DNA of 64,000 bases from JANSWP01 sp041941305. GTDB taxonomy: Bacteria; Bacteroidota; Bacteroidia; Chitinophagales; Saprospiraceae. Below the pieces are notes generated by a model. It saw only the letters and a list, made by a program, of their open reading frames with translations. It was not told the origin of the DNA and did not search any database. Made by a program: the position numbers and the translations under genes. The stretch lies in assembly GCA_041941305.1 (NCBI GenBank), contig JBGTQJ010000030.1:46741-110740 (forward strand), given 5' to 3'. Shown here in pieces: positions 43,262 through 52,960 of this stretch (positions within the stretch are counted from its first letter, which is position 1; every line of letters begins with the position of its first letter).

Positions 43262-45161
43262 CCTGTTGAATAGATGGTTCTAACTCAAATTGAGGATGCT
43301 CTTTTTGAATGATTTTGAAAATTTGTTTGGCTTCCTGCTGTTTCCCGTGGTTCAACTCATACTGTATTCGGTGATAAGCCAATAGGGTTCTTTCATATCG
43401 AATCTTATTGGGTACGTAGTGAAGATCGCGGTAAAACTCAATTGGCACATCCCCTTCTCGTTGCATCAGTTGGGTGAATTTATCTTTCTGCCCAGATGGC
43501 ATTCCAACCAGATTGATTGGGCTTTCGAGCGGATAGTAATCCTTATTCAAGGAAAATCGATAGAAAAACGGCTGCGGGATAATGGCATGTGGTTCTTTGA
43601 TCAGACTGAAGTTTCCAGACTGGAAAGTTTCCTGATAAGCATAAACGCCAATATAAACAGCTTGTCTTTTAACTGACTCAAGTACCATCTTTCTAATGAG
43701 CGCATGATAAGCGACCGAAAGTGCCGCTCTATCAATTTTTTCTTCATAAAAACCTTCTAACAGTGCTTTGAATTGAAGCAATTCTTTTTCAAAATGCTGC
43801 GCAATAAAGGGGTAGGTTTTTATCAAATGATCAGGATACCAGGGAGAATTGTTGATGAGTCTCGTTTCGATCAGGACAACATCTGGACGAAGCTTTTCAA
43901 CCAATTGAAAGTACAGGGCAGAAGAACCAAAGGTTTCCCATTCTTCTGTGAAAACGACCGCATTTTCCGGAAGTGATTGTAAAGCTTTCTGAGCATGATC
44001 AGGAGGAATGGTTTTCGAATTCAAATTGACTATTGAAATACTGTACCATGCAACCAAAAATGGTAAAACATATAGCACTGATACAGAGAATGGTTTAGAT
44101 AAAAACTCCGGAAACAGCTTTATCGTCCATTCGATTCCAAAAGCTATGAATATAGCAATATTGAAGAATGCAAATAAGAAATAAGCATCCAAATCGGGAA
44201 TGTCATAATTGATGGCAAAAAGCAGATTGGATGCAATATTGACAAGTAAAAAATTAAAAATCAAAGGATTTTTTTGTGCAAGTGGTTTTAGACCCAATAG
44301 GAAAAAAAGAACACCTAATGTTGTGAATTCTTCAGGTAAACATAGGATGAAGTATTTCAGATTTTGAAGAGATATGTCTAAAGATTTGAAAAAGAAATCC
44401 TGGTATTGTTTACCGCTAATGTGGTCAAAAAAGGTATTCCAGGTGCTGGGATCGCCCCAGTTGAAGACCGTTTCCTGATTGGCTCTGAAGTAAAGGTAGG
44501 AGTAATTGAAGGCTAAAATTATTAAGCCAATTATTGCTGCCAGAGCACCGATTTTGAAAGCATTTGGGTTGACTCCTTTTTTGCGAAAAAATAAAAATAA
44601 AAGCCCCGGAACCAGGACCAGGCTGGTCATGTGATTGGAAAAACAAAATCCAAAAGCAATGCCGACGAAAAGCCAGCTTTGAAGATCCTTGCCACTTTTA
44701 TAATAGGCTTTTATGGTAAGGTAAAAGGCAATTGATATCAGGAAGAGATGCAGAGCATAAACCTCTACACCAACTCCTTGAGTCCAAAATGTTTTACTGA
44801 ATGCCAGCGTTAAAGCTACTACGACTGCAATTGTCAGTAAGTGAGATGATTGACTTGTTTTTTTGAGCAATAGCAATATGGACTTGTAAAAAAAAATAAT
44901 TGAACTGGCGCAAAAAATAGCAGCCAACAAATTGGTCATATAAACAGGAGAGAAATTCAAAGGAACTTTTGTCCATAAAAAACCGAGCATGGTAAATAAA
45001 GGATATCCGGTAGGGTGAGCAATCCCAAGCGTAGTTTGAACAGTTGCCAATTCACCAGAATCCATTGTATAGACTGACGGAGCACAAGTGAAGCAGTACA
45101 GGCACAAACTCAAAAAGGAGATTAAATAGGGAAGATATTTTACCAGCTGTTTTGGATTCAA
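43248..45161 (-). CDS. DUF2723 family (protein O-mannosyltransferase-like) membrane protein
   Basis: The protein has 637 residues and starts at a TTG (45161); the frame is closed 8 codons further upstream and no ATG lies before the conserved region. The DUF2723 signature is plain: 'CAPSVYTMDSGELATVQTTL' followed by GIAHPTGYPLFTMLGFLW. The family is linked to Pmt-type O-mannosyltransferases and is common in Bacteroidota. About twelve TM segments are followed by a soluble C-terminus with a TPR-like end. It lies between two of the paralogous membrane genes, converges with the first (14-bp overlap) and diverges from the second. Confidence 0.84.
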   Translation of the reverse strand: MNPKQLVKYLPYLISFLSLCLYCFTCAPSVYTMDSGELATVQTTLGIAHPTGYPLFTMLGFLWTKVPLNFSPVYMTNLLAAIFCASSIIFFYKSILLLLKKTSQSSHLLTIAVVVALTLAFSKTFWTQGVGVEVYALHLFLISIAFYLTIKAYYKSGKDLQSWLFVGIAFGFCFSNHMTSLVLVPGLLFLFFRKKGVNPNAFKIGALAAIIGLIILAFNYSYLYFRANQETVFNWGDPSTWNTFFDHISGKQYQDFFFKSLDISLQNLKYFILCLPEEFTTLGVLFFLLGLKPLAQKNPLIFNFLLVNIASNLLFAINYDIPDLDAYFLFAFFNIAIFIAFGIEWTIKLFPEFLSKPFSVSVLYVLPFLVAWYSISIVNLNSKTIPPDHAQKALQSLPENAVVFTEEWETFGSSALYFQLVEKLRPDVVLIETRLINNSPWYPDHLIKTYPFIAQHFEKELLQFKALLEGFYEEKIDRAALSVAYHALIRKMVLESVKRQAVYIGVYAYQETFQSGNFSLIKEPHAIIPQPFFYRFSLNKDYYPLESPINLVGMPSGQKDKFTQLMQREGDVPIEFYRDLHYVPNKIRYERTLLAYHRIQYELNHGKQQEAKQIFKIIQKEHPQFELEPSIQQAIEE

Positions 45162-45322
45162 TTGCTTTTTTGGCCAAAATAATCAAGCTAAATTAAAAAT
45201 CAACTATTTATACATGACAAAAAATTAAAATATTTAATGGACTATTGGAAAAATCTTTAAGCTTTTAGATACAGCCCAGCTAAACAAAAAGCATTTATTA
45301 GCATAACAAATTAGACATCCTC

Positions 45323-47302
45323 ATGAATACCCAACCCATTTATCAAAAACAGGAATCAAAGATTATTCAGTTTCCTGTCAAAAATCAGCAACGGAAAACA
45401 ACAAGCGATGTATTGCCGCTCGTAGCAGGTTCCCTATTTAGCCTTTACATAATTGGATTGGTTTTTCCCGAAAACTGGTGGGGACTTCATTTTTTGTCTT
45501 ATCTACCACCTGCGTTTGCATTTGGAATTCCCACTATAGCAGGAGCAATGCTCTTACATTCCTTTTATGGATCCTCTGATTATACCAACTTTATAAAAAG
45601 ATTGGGGCGATTTGATAATTGGCAAATAATATTTTTAGCAGGAAGCATGTCCCTGTTCTTCTATATGTTCCCCATCGCCGAGGATGTATATGGAGATGCT
45701 GTTCATTTTAAAAATTTTATTTCTGAAAAGCCCTCTAAAGTAAGCAGCAATGAAATAAAGGATTTTTTCCAATTTAGTTTTGCACCAAGAGCCGGAGAGC
45801 AAACATTTATAATTGGGGTGAAAATGATATCAGAAATTAGCCAGCTATCCTACAGAGATATTTTCCAACTCATTAATGTTATTTTTGGTTTTCTGTATGT
45901 ATTAAGCTGGGGCTATTTTTTGAAAAGATATTTCAGGCGAAGTCTCAAAAAATCCTTGTTATTAATTTTAGCCCTCACAGCGCCTTTCTTATTGATATTC
46001 AATGGGCACCTAGAGATCTATGCACCGGTTTTTGTACTGATGACAGGCTATTTCATGAGTCTTTTGTTATACTTCAAGACTAAAAAGAAGAAATACTTTT
46101 TTATCCTGTTCCCTTTGTTCTTGTTGAACCTTAAACTCCACACAATCGCATTATTGTTAATACCCTCTTTAGCCCTAACCACCCTGTACCATTTATACCA
46201 GAAGCAAAATTGGTTTACGAAAATTTTCAATTGGCAGTATCTGTCCAGAGGGCTCCTGCTACCCATATTTTTATTAGGTGCCTATATGTACTTTTTCGTT
46301 TTTCAGAGTCACGTCGATAATCGATTAATAGACGCTACTTTGGGCAGTCATGAGCATTTGTTCCTGCCTATCATTTCACCAGAAGCACCTTTAGATAAAT
46401 ACAACCTTTTTGGTTTTAATCATCTATTCGATAGCCTCAATCAAATCTTTCTCTGGTCTTCCGCCGCAGTGTTTTTATTCATTGCGTTCCTGGTTAAGTT
46501 CAGAAAAAAGATCCAATGGAATAAACCGGAAGTATTACTCCTTGGGATTTCACTTATCCTGTTTACTTCCTTGCTATTCGTTACCAACCCCCTCGTGGGA
46601 ATGCCAATGGATTGGGATCTGTTTTCGATTCCGGCGCCAATTTTTATTTTGTTTTTGGCAGCTATGATGAAGTACATCCCAACTCCTGAAATCAATCAAA
46701 AAATTGTGGGTCCCTGTATGGCCTTCTCTCTGCTTTGCTTGCCTGTATTTTATGTCAATGCCAGCCCTGAAGCACTTTCACATCGCCTGGAAGACACCGG
46801 CAAGTATTTGTTTAAAACCTATTGGATCGATAGCCATACACCCTTAAGTGCAGGCATCAATATGGTAGAGGAGGATAAGGAAGCCTATTTGAATCGCAGA
46901 ACAGAGGCAATTGAGGAATTAGAACCCTATGCACTACCTGGTAAGGACCGTGTTTTTTCAAACCTCGTCATGCAAGTTGGAATATTTTATGTCGAAAACG
47001 GAGGTAATTATTCCGAAGCATTGCCCTGGTTCCAAAAAGCATATCAATATGCTTCGGATTATCCTGTGAACTTATTGTATTTAACAGAAACCTGTTTTTC
47101 GCTCAAAATTTACGACGAAGCATTTCAACACAGTCAACAACTTAAGGTACTATCATATCCGAGTGAAATAGAATCTCTAAGCATTTCATTGCAATGTGCG
47201 ATGGCAGCAAAAGAGTACGAAATAGCTCAGCAGGATTGTCAGGTCTATCAGCGTTTACCAAAACCGGATGAGGAAGTTCTGGCACTTTGTGAAACCCTGT
47301 AA
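45323..47302 (+). CDS. Polytopic membrane protein with TPR-like C-terminus, paralogue 2
   Basis: The protein has 659 residues and shares the plan of the gene at 41276: FPENWWGLHFLSYLPP, the acidic loop MFPIAEDVYGDAVHFKNF, FNGHLEIYAP, SPEAPLDKYNLF, MPMDWDLF and a TPR-like tail (about 520-655). The N-terminus is longer by about 30 polar residues. The next paralogue starts 6 bp downstream, so the two form one transcript. Confidence 0.7.
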   Translation: MNTQPIYQKQESKIIQFPVKNQQRKTTSDVLPLVAGSLFSLYIIGLVFPENWWGLHFLSYLPPAFAFGIPTIAGAMLLHSFYGSSDYTNFIKRLGRFDNWQIIFLAGSMSLFFYMFPIAEDVYGDAVHFKNFISEKPSKVSSNEIKDFFQFSFAPRAGEQTFIIGVKMISEISQLSYRDIFQLINVIFGFLYVLSWGYFLKRYFRRSLKKSLLLILALTAPFLLIFNGHLEIYAPVFVLMTGYFMSLLLYFKTKKKKYFFILFPLFLLNLKLHTIALLLIPSLALTTLYHLYQKQNWFTKIFNWQYLSRGLLLPIFLLGAYMYFFVFQSHVDNRLIDATLGSHEHLFLPIISPEAPLDKYNLFGFNHLFDSLNQIFLWSSAAVFLFIAFLVKFRKKIQWNKPEVLLLGISLILFTSLLFVTNPLVGMPMDWDLFSIPAPIFILFLAAMMKYIPTPEINQKIVGPCMAFSLLCLPVFYVNASPEALSHRLEDTGKYLFKTYWIDSHTPLSAGINMVEEDKEAYLNRRTEAIEELEPYALPGKDRVFSNLVMQVGIFYVENGGNYSEALPWFQKAYQYASDYPVNLLYLTETCFSLKIYDEAFQHSQQLKVLSYPSEIESLSISLQCAMAAKEYEIAQQDCQVYQRLPKPDEEVLALCETL

Positions 47303-47308
47303 AGTTGA

Positions 47309-49273
47309 ATGCAAATGAAACTTGATAATAAAAAAATAGTATGCACCATAGGCTTAACCTTGTTTTGCCTTTTTGGTTTGGCTACCTTTTTTCCAGAAAA
47401 ATGGTGGGGCATCCATTTCACTGCTTTCCTACCATCATTTTGGAAATTAAGTATCCTCATTGTTGCTGGAATTTTGATAATTGGAGGCTATTTTGGCAAA
47501 TTCAATCAACTGGAAAACGTAGGTCTTTCAAATAAAATGCAGTTTGGAATTCCCATTCTGCTTGCAATTTTATTTTTTTTATTTCCAATTCACACAGACC
47601 ATTACGGAGATGCACCTTATACAGAAGGTATTATAGCTGAAGATTTTGAAATCAAAACCATTCAGGATCATTGGGCAGATTTTTTATATCCAAACATTTT
47701 CTTTTCTAAAATCGGAGAAAGAACGATAGACAGCTTTGTTTGCCTGGTAAAATCAGCGATTGATATAGAAATAGTAGAAACCATTAGATGGATGGGCTTG
47801 ATATCCGGCCTTTTATTCAGCTTTCTTTGGTTGTGGTTAATACGGAATAACATTGAGAATAAACCCTGGCAGATTATTTTGGGACTTGCTTGTTTGACAG
47901 CCCCATTCATGCAAATGTTTTTTGGGCACATTGAAATTTATGCTCCATCCATGCTTGCCTTTTTGGCATTTTTTGGAGTCCTGTTACAATACTTCAAAAC
48001 TTCCAGCAAAACCTATTTATACCTATTGTTGCCTATTTACCTTGTTTGCGCCAAATTACATATCACAAGTGTGTTATTATTGCCAGCTCTGGGGCTAACA
48101 TTTTGGTATCACTTTCAGCATAAAAAATCACAAGAGGAAAGTCTTTTTAATCCCTTGGCAATGGGTAAAAAAGTCCTGCTTCCAGCAATAGGATTGGGCT
48201 TGTTTATTTATATAGTGGTATTGCACCAGCATGCTGCTTCCAGAAGTTTTTTTGAAGAAAACATTACGGTAGCTGACCGCTTATTTTTGCCAATTTTTTC
48301 TTTGGATCAGGCACCCTGGGACAGATACAACCTGCTCAGTTTGAATCACATCTTGGACTATTTCAACATGTTCTTACACTGGTCTCCCCTTGCAATTTTT
48401 GCCATGATTTCAATTTTGATTACCCGATGGCAGAAAATTAACTGGAAAGAGCCCGTCCTGTTAATAACTGGAACGACACTATTCTTTTTTATCAGCTTTT
48501 TCTTCATGCTCAATCCCCTGATGAGTATGCCGCTGGATTGGGATTTATATGCTTTAGTGGCTGTGGTGCTTTTGTCATTTTTGCTCGTTTTAGTTAGACA
48601 GGTACAATTTAACATGCCAAGGATCCATCTGGTAGGAATGAGTGTGGGACTATCCTTATTCTGTTTACCAGCTTTTGTAATCAATAGCAACCCCCAAATG
48701 TTATCGGAAAGATTGGAATGCCTGGGTTCTCATATGTTCAACACCTATTGGTACAGATCTTTTGAATGCCTGAACCAAAGTCATGAATTGATAAAAGATG
48801 ATCCCAAACAGTATCTCTCAAGACAACAAAATTTGATTAAAAAACTAGAAGCGCGGGCTGTCCCTGGAAGTGATTTGGAATATGCCAATTTGTTAATGAA
48901 ACTAGGTTCCTATTACATGGAGCATGAAAAAGAATACCAAAATGCCCTTCGTTATTTCAAAGAATCTGAAAAATACTACGACAATCATGGAGAAAATTTG
49001 ACCAATTTACTGAAAACACATTTCTACCTTGGAGAATTTGATCGAGCACATGAATACAGTAACAAATTGTTGGAGTTTAAATATCCCAATGAACAAAAAG
49101 CATATGACATAGCGATTCATTGTGCTTTGGAAGCGGAATTGTACGATACTGCCAAAAAACATTGTGATAATTATTTAAAGCAATGGCCTGAGGACAAAAC
49201 CATCGCTTCTATAAAGTCACGACTTGAAGAAAACGACGCAGTAGATGCTTTAAAAAACATTTTCAGGAATTAA
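47309..49273 (+). CDS. Polytopic membrane protein with TPR-like C-terminus, paralogue 3
   Basis: The protein has 654 residues with the family markers FPEKWWGIHFTAFLPS, LFPIHTDHYGDAPYTEG, FFGHIEIYAP, APWDRYNLLSLNHI and MPLDWDLY, and a C-terminal TPR-like region (about 505-650). Its C-terminal ALKNIFRN resembles SLKNVFILQ of paralogue 1, so 1 and 3 seem closer to each other than to 2. It is followed after 4 bp by the AftB-like gene. Confidence 0.7.
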   Translation: MQMKLDNKKIVCTIGLTLFCLFGLATFFPEKWWGIHFTAFLPSFWKLSILIVAGILIIGGYFGKFNQLENVGLSNKMQFGIPILLAILFFLFPIHTDHYGDAPYTEGIIAEDFEIKTIQDHWADFLYPNIFFSKIGERTIDSFVCLVKSAIDIEIVETIRWMGLISGLLFSFLWLWLIRNNIENKPWQIILGLACLTAPFMQMFFGHIEIYAPSMLAFLAFFGVLLQYFKTSSKTYLYLLLPIYLVCAKLHITSVLLLPALGLTFWYHFQHKKSQEESLFNPLAMGKKVLLPAIGLGLFIYIVVLHQHAASRSFFEENITVADRLFLPIFSLDQAPWDRYNLLSLNHILDYFNMFLHWSPLAIFAMISILITRWQKINWKEPVLLITGTTLFFFISFFFMLNPLMSMPLDWDLYALVAVVLLSFLLVLVRQVQFNMPRIHLVGMSVGLSLFCLPAFVINSNPQMLSERLECLGSHMFNTYWYRSFECLNQSHELIKDDPKQYLSRQQNLIKKLEARAVPGSDLEYANLLMKLGSYYMEHEKEYQNALRYFKESEKYYDNHGENLTNLLKTHFYLGEFDRAHEYSNKLLEFKYPNEQKAYDIAIHCALEAELYDTAKKHCDNYLKQWPEDKTIASIKSRLEENDAVDALKNIFRN

Positions 49274-49277
49274 TGCT

Positions 49278-51107
49278 ATGAAAAGACAAGGATTCCATAA
49301 TCTATTTCAGCATAAGCCTTATTCCCTAATTACAATAAGCTTGGGAATTGCAGCCATCCTGTATGGCTTCTACCATGCCTTGGGTTTGCAATGGTTTTGC
49401 GATGATATTTTTATCACTCTTCGATATGTTGACAACTGGATAAATGGAAAAGGAATTGTGTACAATGAAGGTGAATTTGTGGAAGGATACACCCACTTTT
49501 TGTGGCTGCTGCTGTTGAGGTTTTCAAGCCTTTTCACGGATGACTTATTGCAGGTTGCCATCAATTTAGGTTTGGTATCCTATGTCTTGTTACTGGGATT
49601 GAGTGTATTTAATTCCCTAAAGGTGAAATCAACTTTCCCTATTGTAGCTATAGCATTGGCTGTTCATTACGATTTTAATATCTGGGCAAGCGGGGGTTTA
49701 GAAACTATGTTCTATACACTTTTATTATTGGGGGCATTTTCGATTGCCTTTTTAAGTCACTTTTCCTTTTCAAAGAAACTGGTTTTAGTAGGAACTATTT
49801 TAACCCTTCTGGTGCTGACACGACCAGATGCAGCCTTGTTTATTTTATTGGCAAATTTCCTTGTTATACTAAAGGCAATGGTTGATAGAAAAGACTTGAA
49901 AGAGATGGCAAGGCAAATGCTATTGTTAAACAGTCCATTAGCCTTTATCCTCATTCCGTATTTATCGTGGAAGCTGGCCTACTATGGCGATATTTTCCCC
50001 AATACCTATTATGCAAAAGCAGCTGGAGTGACTCAGTTCGACAAAGGATTTTATTACCTGTTTTCTTATTTTGGCAATTATTGGACATCCCTACTTGGGC
50101 TCCTGGTCTTTACGACAATCATTATAAAAAAATGGTCGAGTCCGCTTGCCGCCAATCGAAAACTGAAGCTATTTTTTGAAAATAAAAGCTGGGCGATGAT
50201 GGGCACTTTGGTCCTTATGATAAGCCTTTATTCATTCCTTTTTATTGCACGTGTTGGAGGTGACTATATGTATGCCCGATTTTTAATTCCATTGATCCCG
50301 CTTTGTTATTTATTGTTGGAAATAGCTTTGCTGGAATTGGGAAATCCCTTTAAAAAAGTTAGCCAGTCCAAAGTTTACTTGGCAGCTCTATTGACGCTTT
50401 TTTTGATAGCCCTGAGTCCGGTGGAAAAACAAAACCGAGATGCATTATTGATCCATCAGGAAGTCAATGAATTGAAAGCCAAGCCCGAGGAATGGATAGT
50501 AGATGAGCGCTTGTTTTTCCAAAAAAATCGAAGTATTGAGGATTTGGCTCAAAAAGGAAAACTTTTGAAACCATTCTTCAGGGATATTGATTCGAAGTTC
50601 CTGTGTATAGGGGATAATGTTTTTGCCTATTACGCCGGGGTCAATTATTCACTCGAAGGTTATGGATTGACTGATCCGGAGATTGCTAAACTGCCCGCAG
50701 ATACTTCCCAACGCGTAGGACATCAAAAAGTAGCAACATATGGCTATGCGCGACAGAAAGGAGTTCAATTTTCCTTAATGCCCACAGGTCTGATGGACGA
50801 ATTGAGTGAAGTTGAAATTCAAATTGGAGACCAGCAATTTAACTTGTGGTTGGTACAATACGACAAAGCATTTATTCAACAATTGAAGTCAAAATTTGGG
50901 GAAGCTTTGAGCTTTGTTGACATCGAAAAAGAGGTAGACAGTTTTATCCAGGAAGAAATTCAAAAACAACAACCCGATTTTATCAATAACCTATACAGCA
51001 ATTTACATTCTTTCTATTTCAAAGCCAATAATGATACAAAAACAAAAAGCCAGGAGCAAGTATTTCTCAGCTACCTGAATAAAGAAAAAAGGACGCATGG
51101 ACTATAA
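49278..51107 (+). CDS. AftB-like arabinofuranosyltransferase-type membrane protein
   Basis: The protein has 609 residues and about ten TM segments. The first outer loop reads 'CDDIFITLRYVDNWINGKGI' then VYNEGEFVEGYTHFLW, which matches the DDAFITFRYaxNxxxGxGxVFNPGERVEGYTxFLW pattern of mycobacterial terminal beta-arabinofuranosyltransferases (AftB) and relatives. The paired Asp is the usual GT-C catalytic site. With the donor-making genes in the same locus it is the best candidate to use polyprenyl-phosphate-arabinofuranose. It overlaps the next gene by 11 bp. Confidence 0.78.
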   Translation: MKRQGFHNLFQHKPYSLITISLGIAAILYGFYHALGLQWFCDDIFITLRYVDNWINGKGIVYNEGEFVEGYTHFLWLLLLRFSSLFTDDLLQVAINLGLVSYVLLLGLSVFNSLKVKSTFPIVAIALAVHYDFNIWASGGLETMFYTLLLLGAFSIAFLSHFSFSKKLVLVGTILTLLVLTRPDAALFILLANFLVILKAMVDRKDLKEMARQMLLLNSPLAFILIPYLSWKLAYYGDIFPNTYYAKAAGVTQFDKGFYYLFSYFGNYWTSLLGLLVFTTIIIKKWSSPLAANRKLKLFFENKSWAMMGTLVLMISLYSFLFIARVGGDYMYARFLIPLIPLCYLLLEIALLELGNPFKKVSQSKVYLAALLTLFLIALSPVEKQNRDALLIHQEVNELKAKPEEWIVDERLFFQKNRSIEDLAQKGKLLKPFFRDIDSKFLCIGDNVFAYYAGVNYSLEGYGLTDPEIAKLPADTSQRVGHQKVATYGYARQKGVQFSLMPTGLMDELSEVEIQIGDQQFNLWLVQYDKAFIQQLKSKFGEALSFVDIEKEVDSFIQEEIQKQQPDFINNLYSNLHSFYFKANNDTKTKSQEQVFLSYLNKEKRTHGL

Positions 51108-52650
51108 ACCAGGTACCACAAAATTGTCTGAATTATTAAAATTTGGATTGATGGGATGTTCCTTCTACTACATCTGTTGCTATTTGTTAATAGCTGGCAG
51201 CCGCCTGTTCTATCCTTTCGAGCTGGAATGGATGGAAGGAGGAGCTGCTGATCACGTTGATAGAGTTTTAGCCGGACTACCCTTATATGTGGAACCTTCC
51301 ATTGATTTTATTCCCTATATCTACACCCCATTTTTCTTTTACTTAAGTGCGGGCATTGCCAAATTGACCGGGATGGGTTTTGTGCCGCTAAGGTTAGTTT
51401 CAATTTTAGCATCCATAGGAATATTGTTATTATTGTTTCAGTTTGGAAAAAGGGAAAGCAAATCCAACTGGCTTGGGTGGCTATGTGCTGGTTTGTTTGC
51501 AGCTACTTTCCGGGAAGGAGGTGCCTGGTTGGATATTGGCAGGGTGGATAGCTTGTTTTTATTTCTAATATTAGCAGCCACTTTTTTGATTCGATTCAAA
51601 CCTACTATCAGAAGTCATATTGCAGCGGGAATACTGATGACCCTTGCTTTTTTGACCAAACAATCTGCACTGCCTGGGGGTATACTTTTGGGCTTGTATT
51701 GCCTGATTTTTCTTCCCAAAAAACTGAAAACGCCTTTCTTGAGCTCTTTTGCAGTGCTGACGTTGACGAGTATTTGGTTTTTCAATAAGCAGACAAATGG
51801 ATGGTTTCATTACTACATATTTGAAATCCCTGGACAGCATGCTTTAGACTGGAACTGGTTAATAGACTATTGGACCAAAGACCTGGGCGTATTTTCCTTT
51901 GGAATTCTTTTTGGGATTTTTTACCTAATCCAACTTTTCCGGAAAAAACGATGGACCTCTTTTGGATATTATTTTGTGCTGGGTGGCATGTTGATTGGTC
52001 TTTCCTGGTTGTCGAGGATGCATACGGGTAGTTATGACAATGTCCTGATACCCGCTTTTGCTGCTGTCTCGCTGTTGGCAGGACTGGGATTTCATATCCT
52101 GACCCAGCATCATACCTTTTTTAAAAAAATCACAACTGTTAATAGTAAAAAGTTGATTCCAGTAGTAGCGATGTTAGCATTGGTTCAATTTGCTTTATTG
52201 TGGTACCATCCAATCGAGCAAATACCAACAAAAGCGGATCGACAGGCAGGGAATCAATTTATAGAAAAATTGAATGCGATAAAAGGAGCTGTTTTTGTCC
52301 CGGACATGGGCTATTTACCCAAATTGGCTGGAAAGCAAACTTTTGCCCATCGCATGGCGATAGCAGATGTTTTGAGAGCAGAGGATTCAGACATAAAAGA
52401 CCGCTTTTCTCAACATTTAAAATCCGAGCTTTTAAGCAATCGCTTCGAAGCCTACTTTTTACACTTCCAGAATGTCTGGAATATGGAACACAACCCTGCT
52501 TTCAAGTATATTCAAACTGACTTTGCATTTGATGAGCCAGATGTATTTAAACCCGTAACAGGATTGGCAGTAAGACCAGAGTTTGTACTTGAAAGACAGC
52601 AAGTTATGATTTCAGAAAAAAAATCAAATAATCATGAAAAAATGAAGTAA
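51097..52650 (+). CDS. GT39-like polytopic glycosyltransferase
   Basis: The protein has 517 residues and about ten TM segments. The first periplasmic loop reads 'PFELEWMEGGAADHVDRVLA' followed by PLYVEPSIDFIPYIYTPFFF, a layout of GT-C enzymes of the GT39/ArnT superfamily, with an acidic residue in place. It is the last gene of the run that starts at 45323 (gaps of 4-6 bp or overlaps throughout). Acceptor and donor are unknown. Confidence 0.75.
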   Translation: MDYKPGTTKLSELLKFGLMGCSFYYICCYLLIAGSRLFYPFELEWMEGGAADHVDRVLAGLPLYVEPSIDFIPYIYTPFFFYLSAGIAKLTGMGFVPLRLVSILASIGILLLLFQFGKRESKSNWLGWLCAGLFAATFREGGAWLDIGRVDSLFLFLILAATFLIRFKPTIRSHIAAGILMTLAFLTKQSALPGGILLGLYCLIFLPKKLKTPFLSSFAVLTLTSIWFFNKQTNGWFHYYIFEIPGQHALDWNWLIDYWTKDLGVFSFGILFGIFYLIQLFRKKRWTSFGYYFVLGGMLIGLSWLSRMHTGSYDNVLIPAFAAVSLLAGLGFHILTQHHTFFKKITTVNSKKLIPVVAMLALVQFALLWYHPIEQIPTKADRQAGNQFIEKLNAIKGAVFVPDMGYLPKLAGKQTFAHRMAIADVLRAEDSDIKDRFSQHLKSELLSNRFEAYFLHFQNVWNMEHNPAFKYIQTDFAFDEPDVFKPVTGLAVRPEFVLERQQVMISEKKSNNHEKMK

Positions 52651-52960
52651 ATAACACCTAATCTGGAATAAATGGCAAGCTACTTGCATATAATCAGGAT
52701 AAGCCAATTCCTTATTTCCTCAAGTAGTTTTCCTATCCAAAATTTTCTTTTCTGACCTATCCTACCAGAAAAACCTATCCGGCTATTAAAAAAAATTATT
52801 TACAGGATGTACGCCATCCGGGTTACTAACTCATCTTCTACTGATCAGATTTGATGTCTCTGGTTATCCGGACAAGTAATTCATACCTGAGATATAGAAA
52901 AGTCGGTTGTCTGGCAGCAACTTGACTTAATTATTCTGTGTAACAAAATTCATGATGATT
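52651..52960. other. 310-bp intergenic region before the fibre genes
   Basis: AT-rich sequence with no open frame of interest. It contains short pieces such as GGATGTACGCCATCC (a small palindrome near 52807) but no consensus TAnnTTTG box was found. It should hold the promoter of the three fibre genes. Confidence 0.4.

Noticed and set aside
41276..49273. EmbC-type arabinosyltransferases
   Set aside because: Length (about 660 against over 1000 residues) and motifs do not match; only a general GT-C resemblance can be supported.
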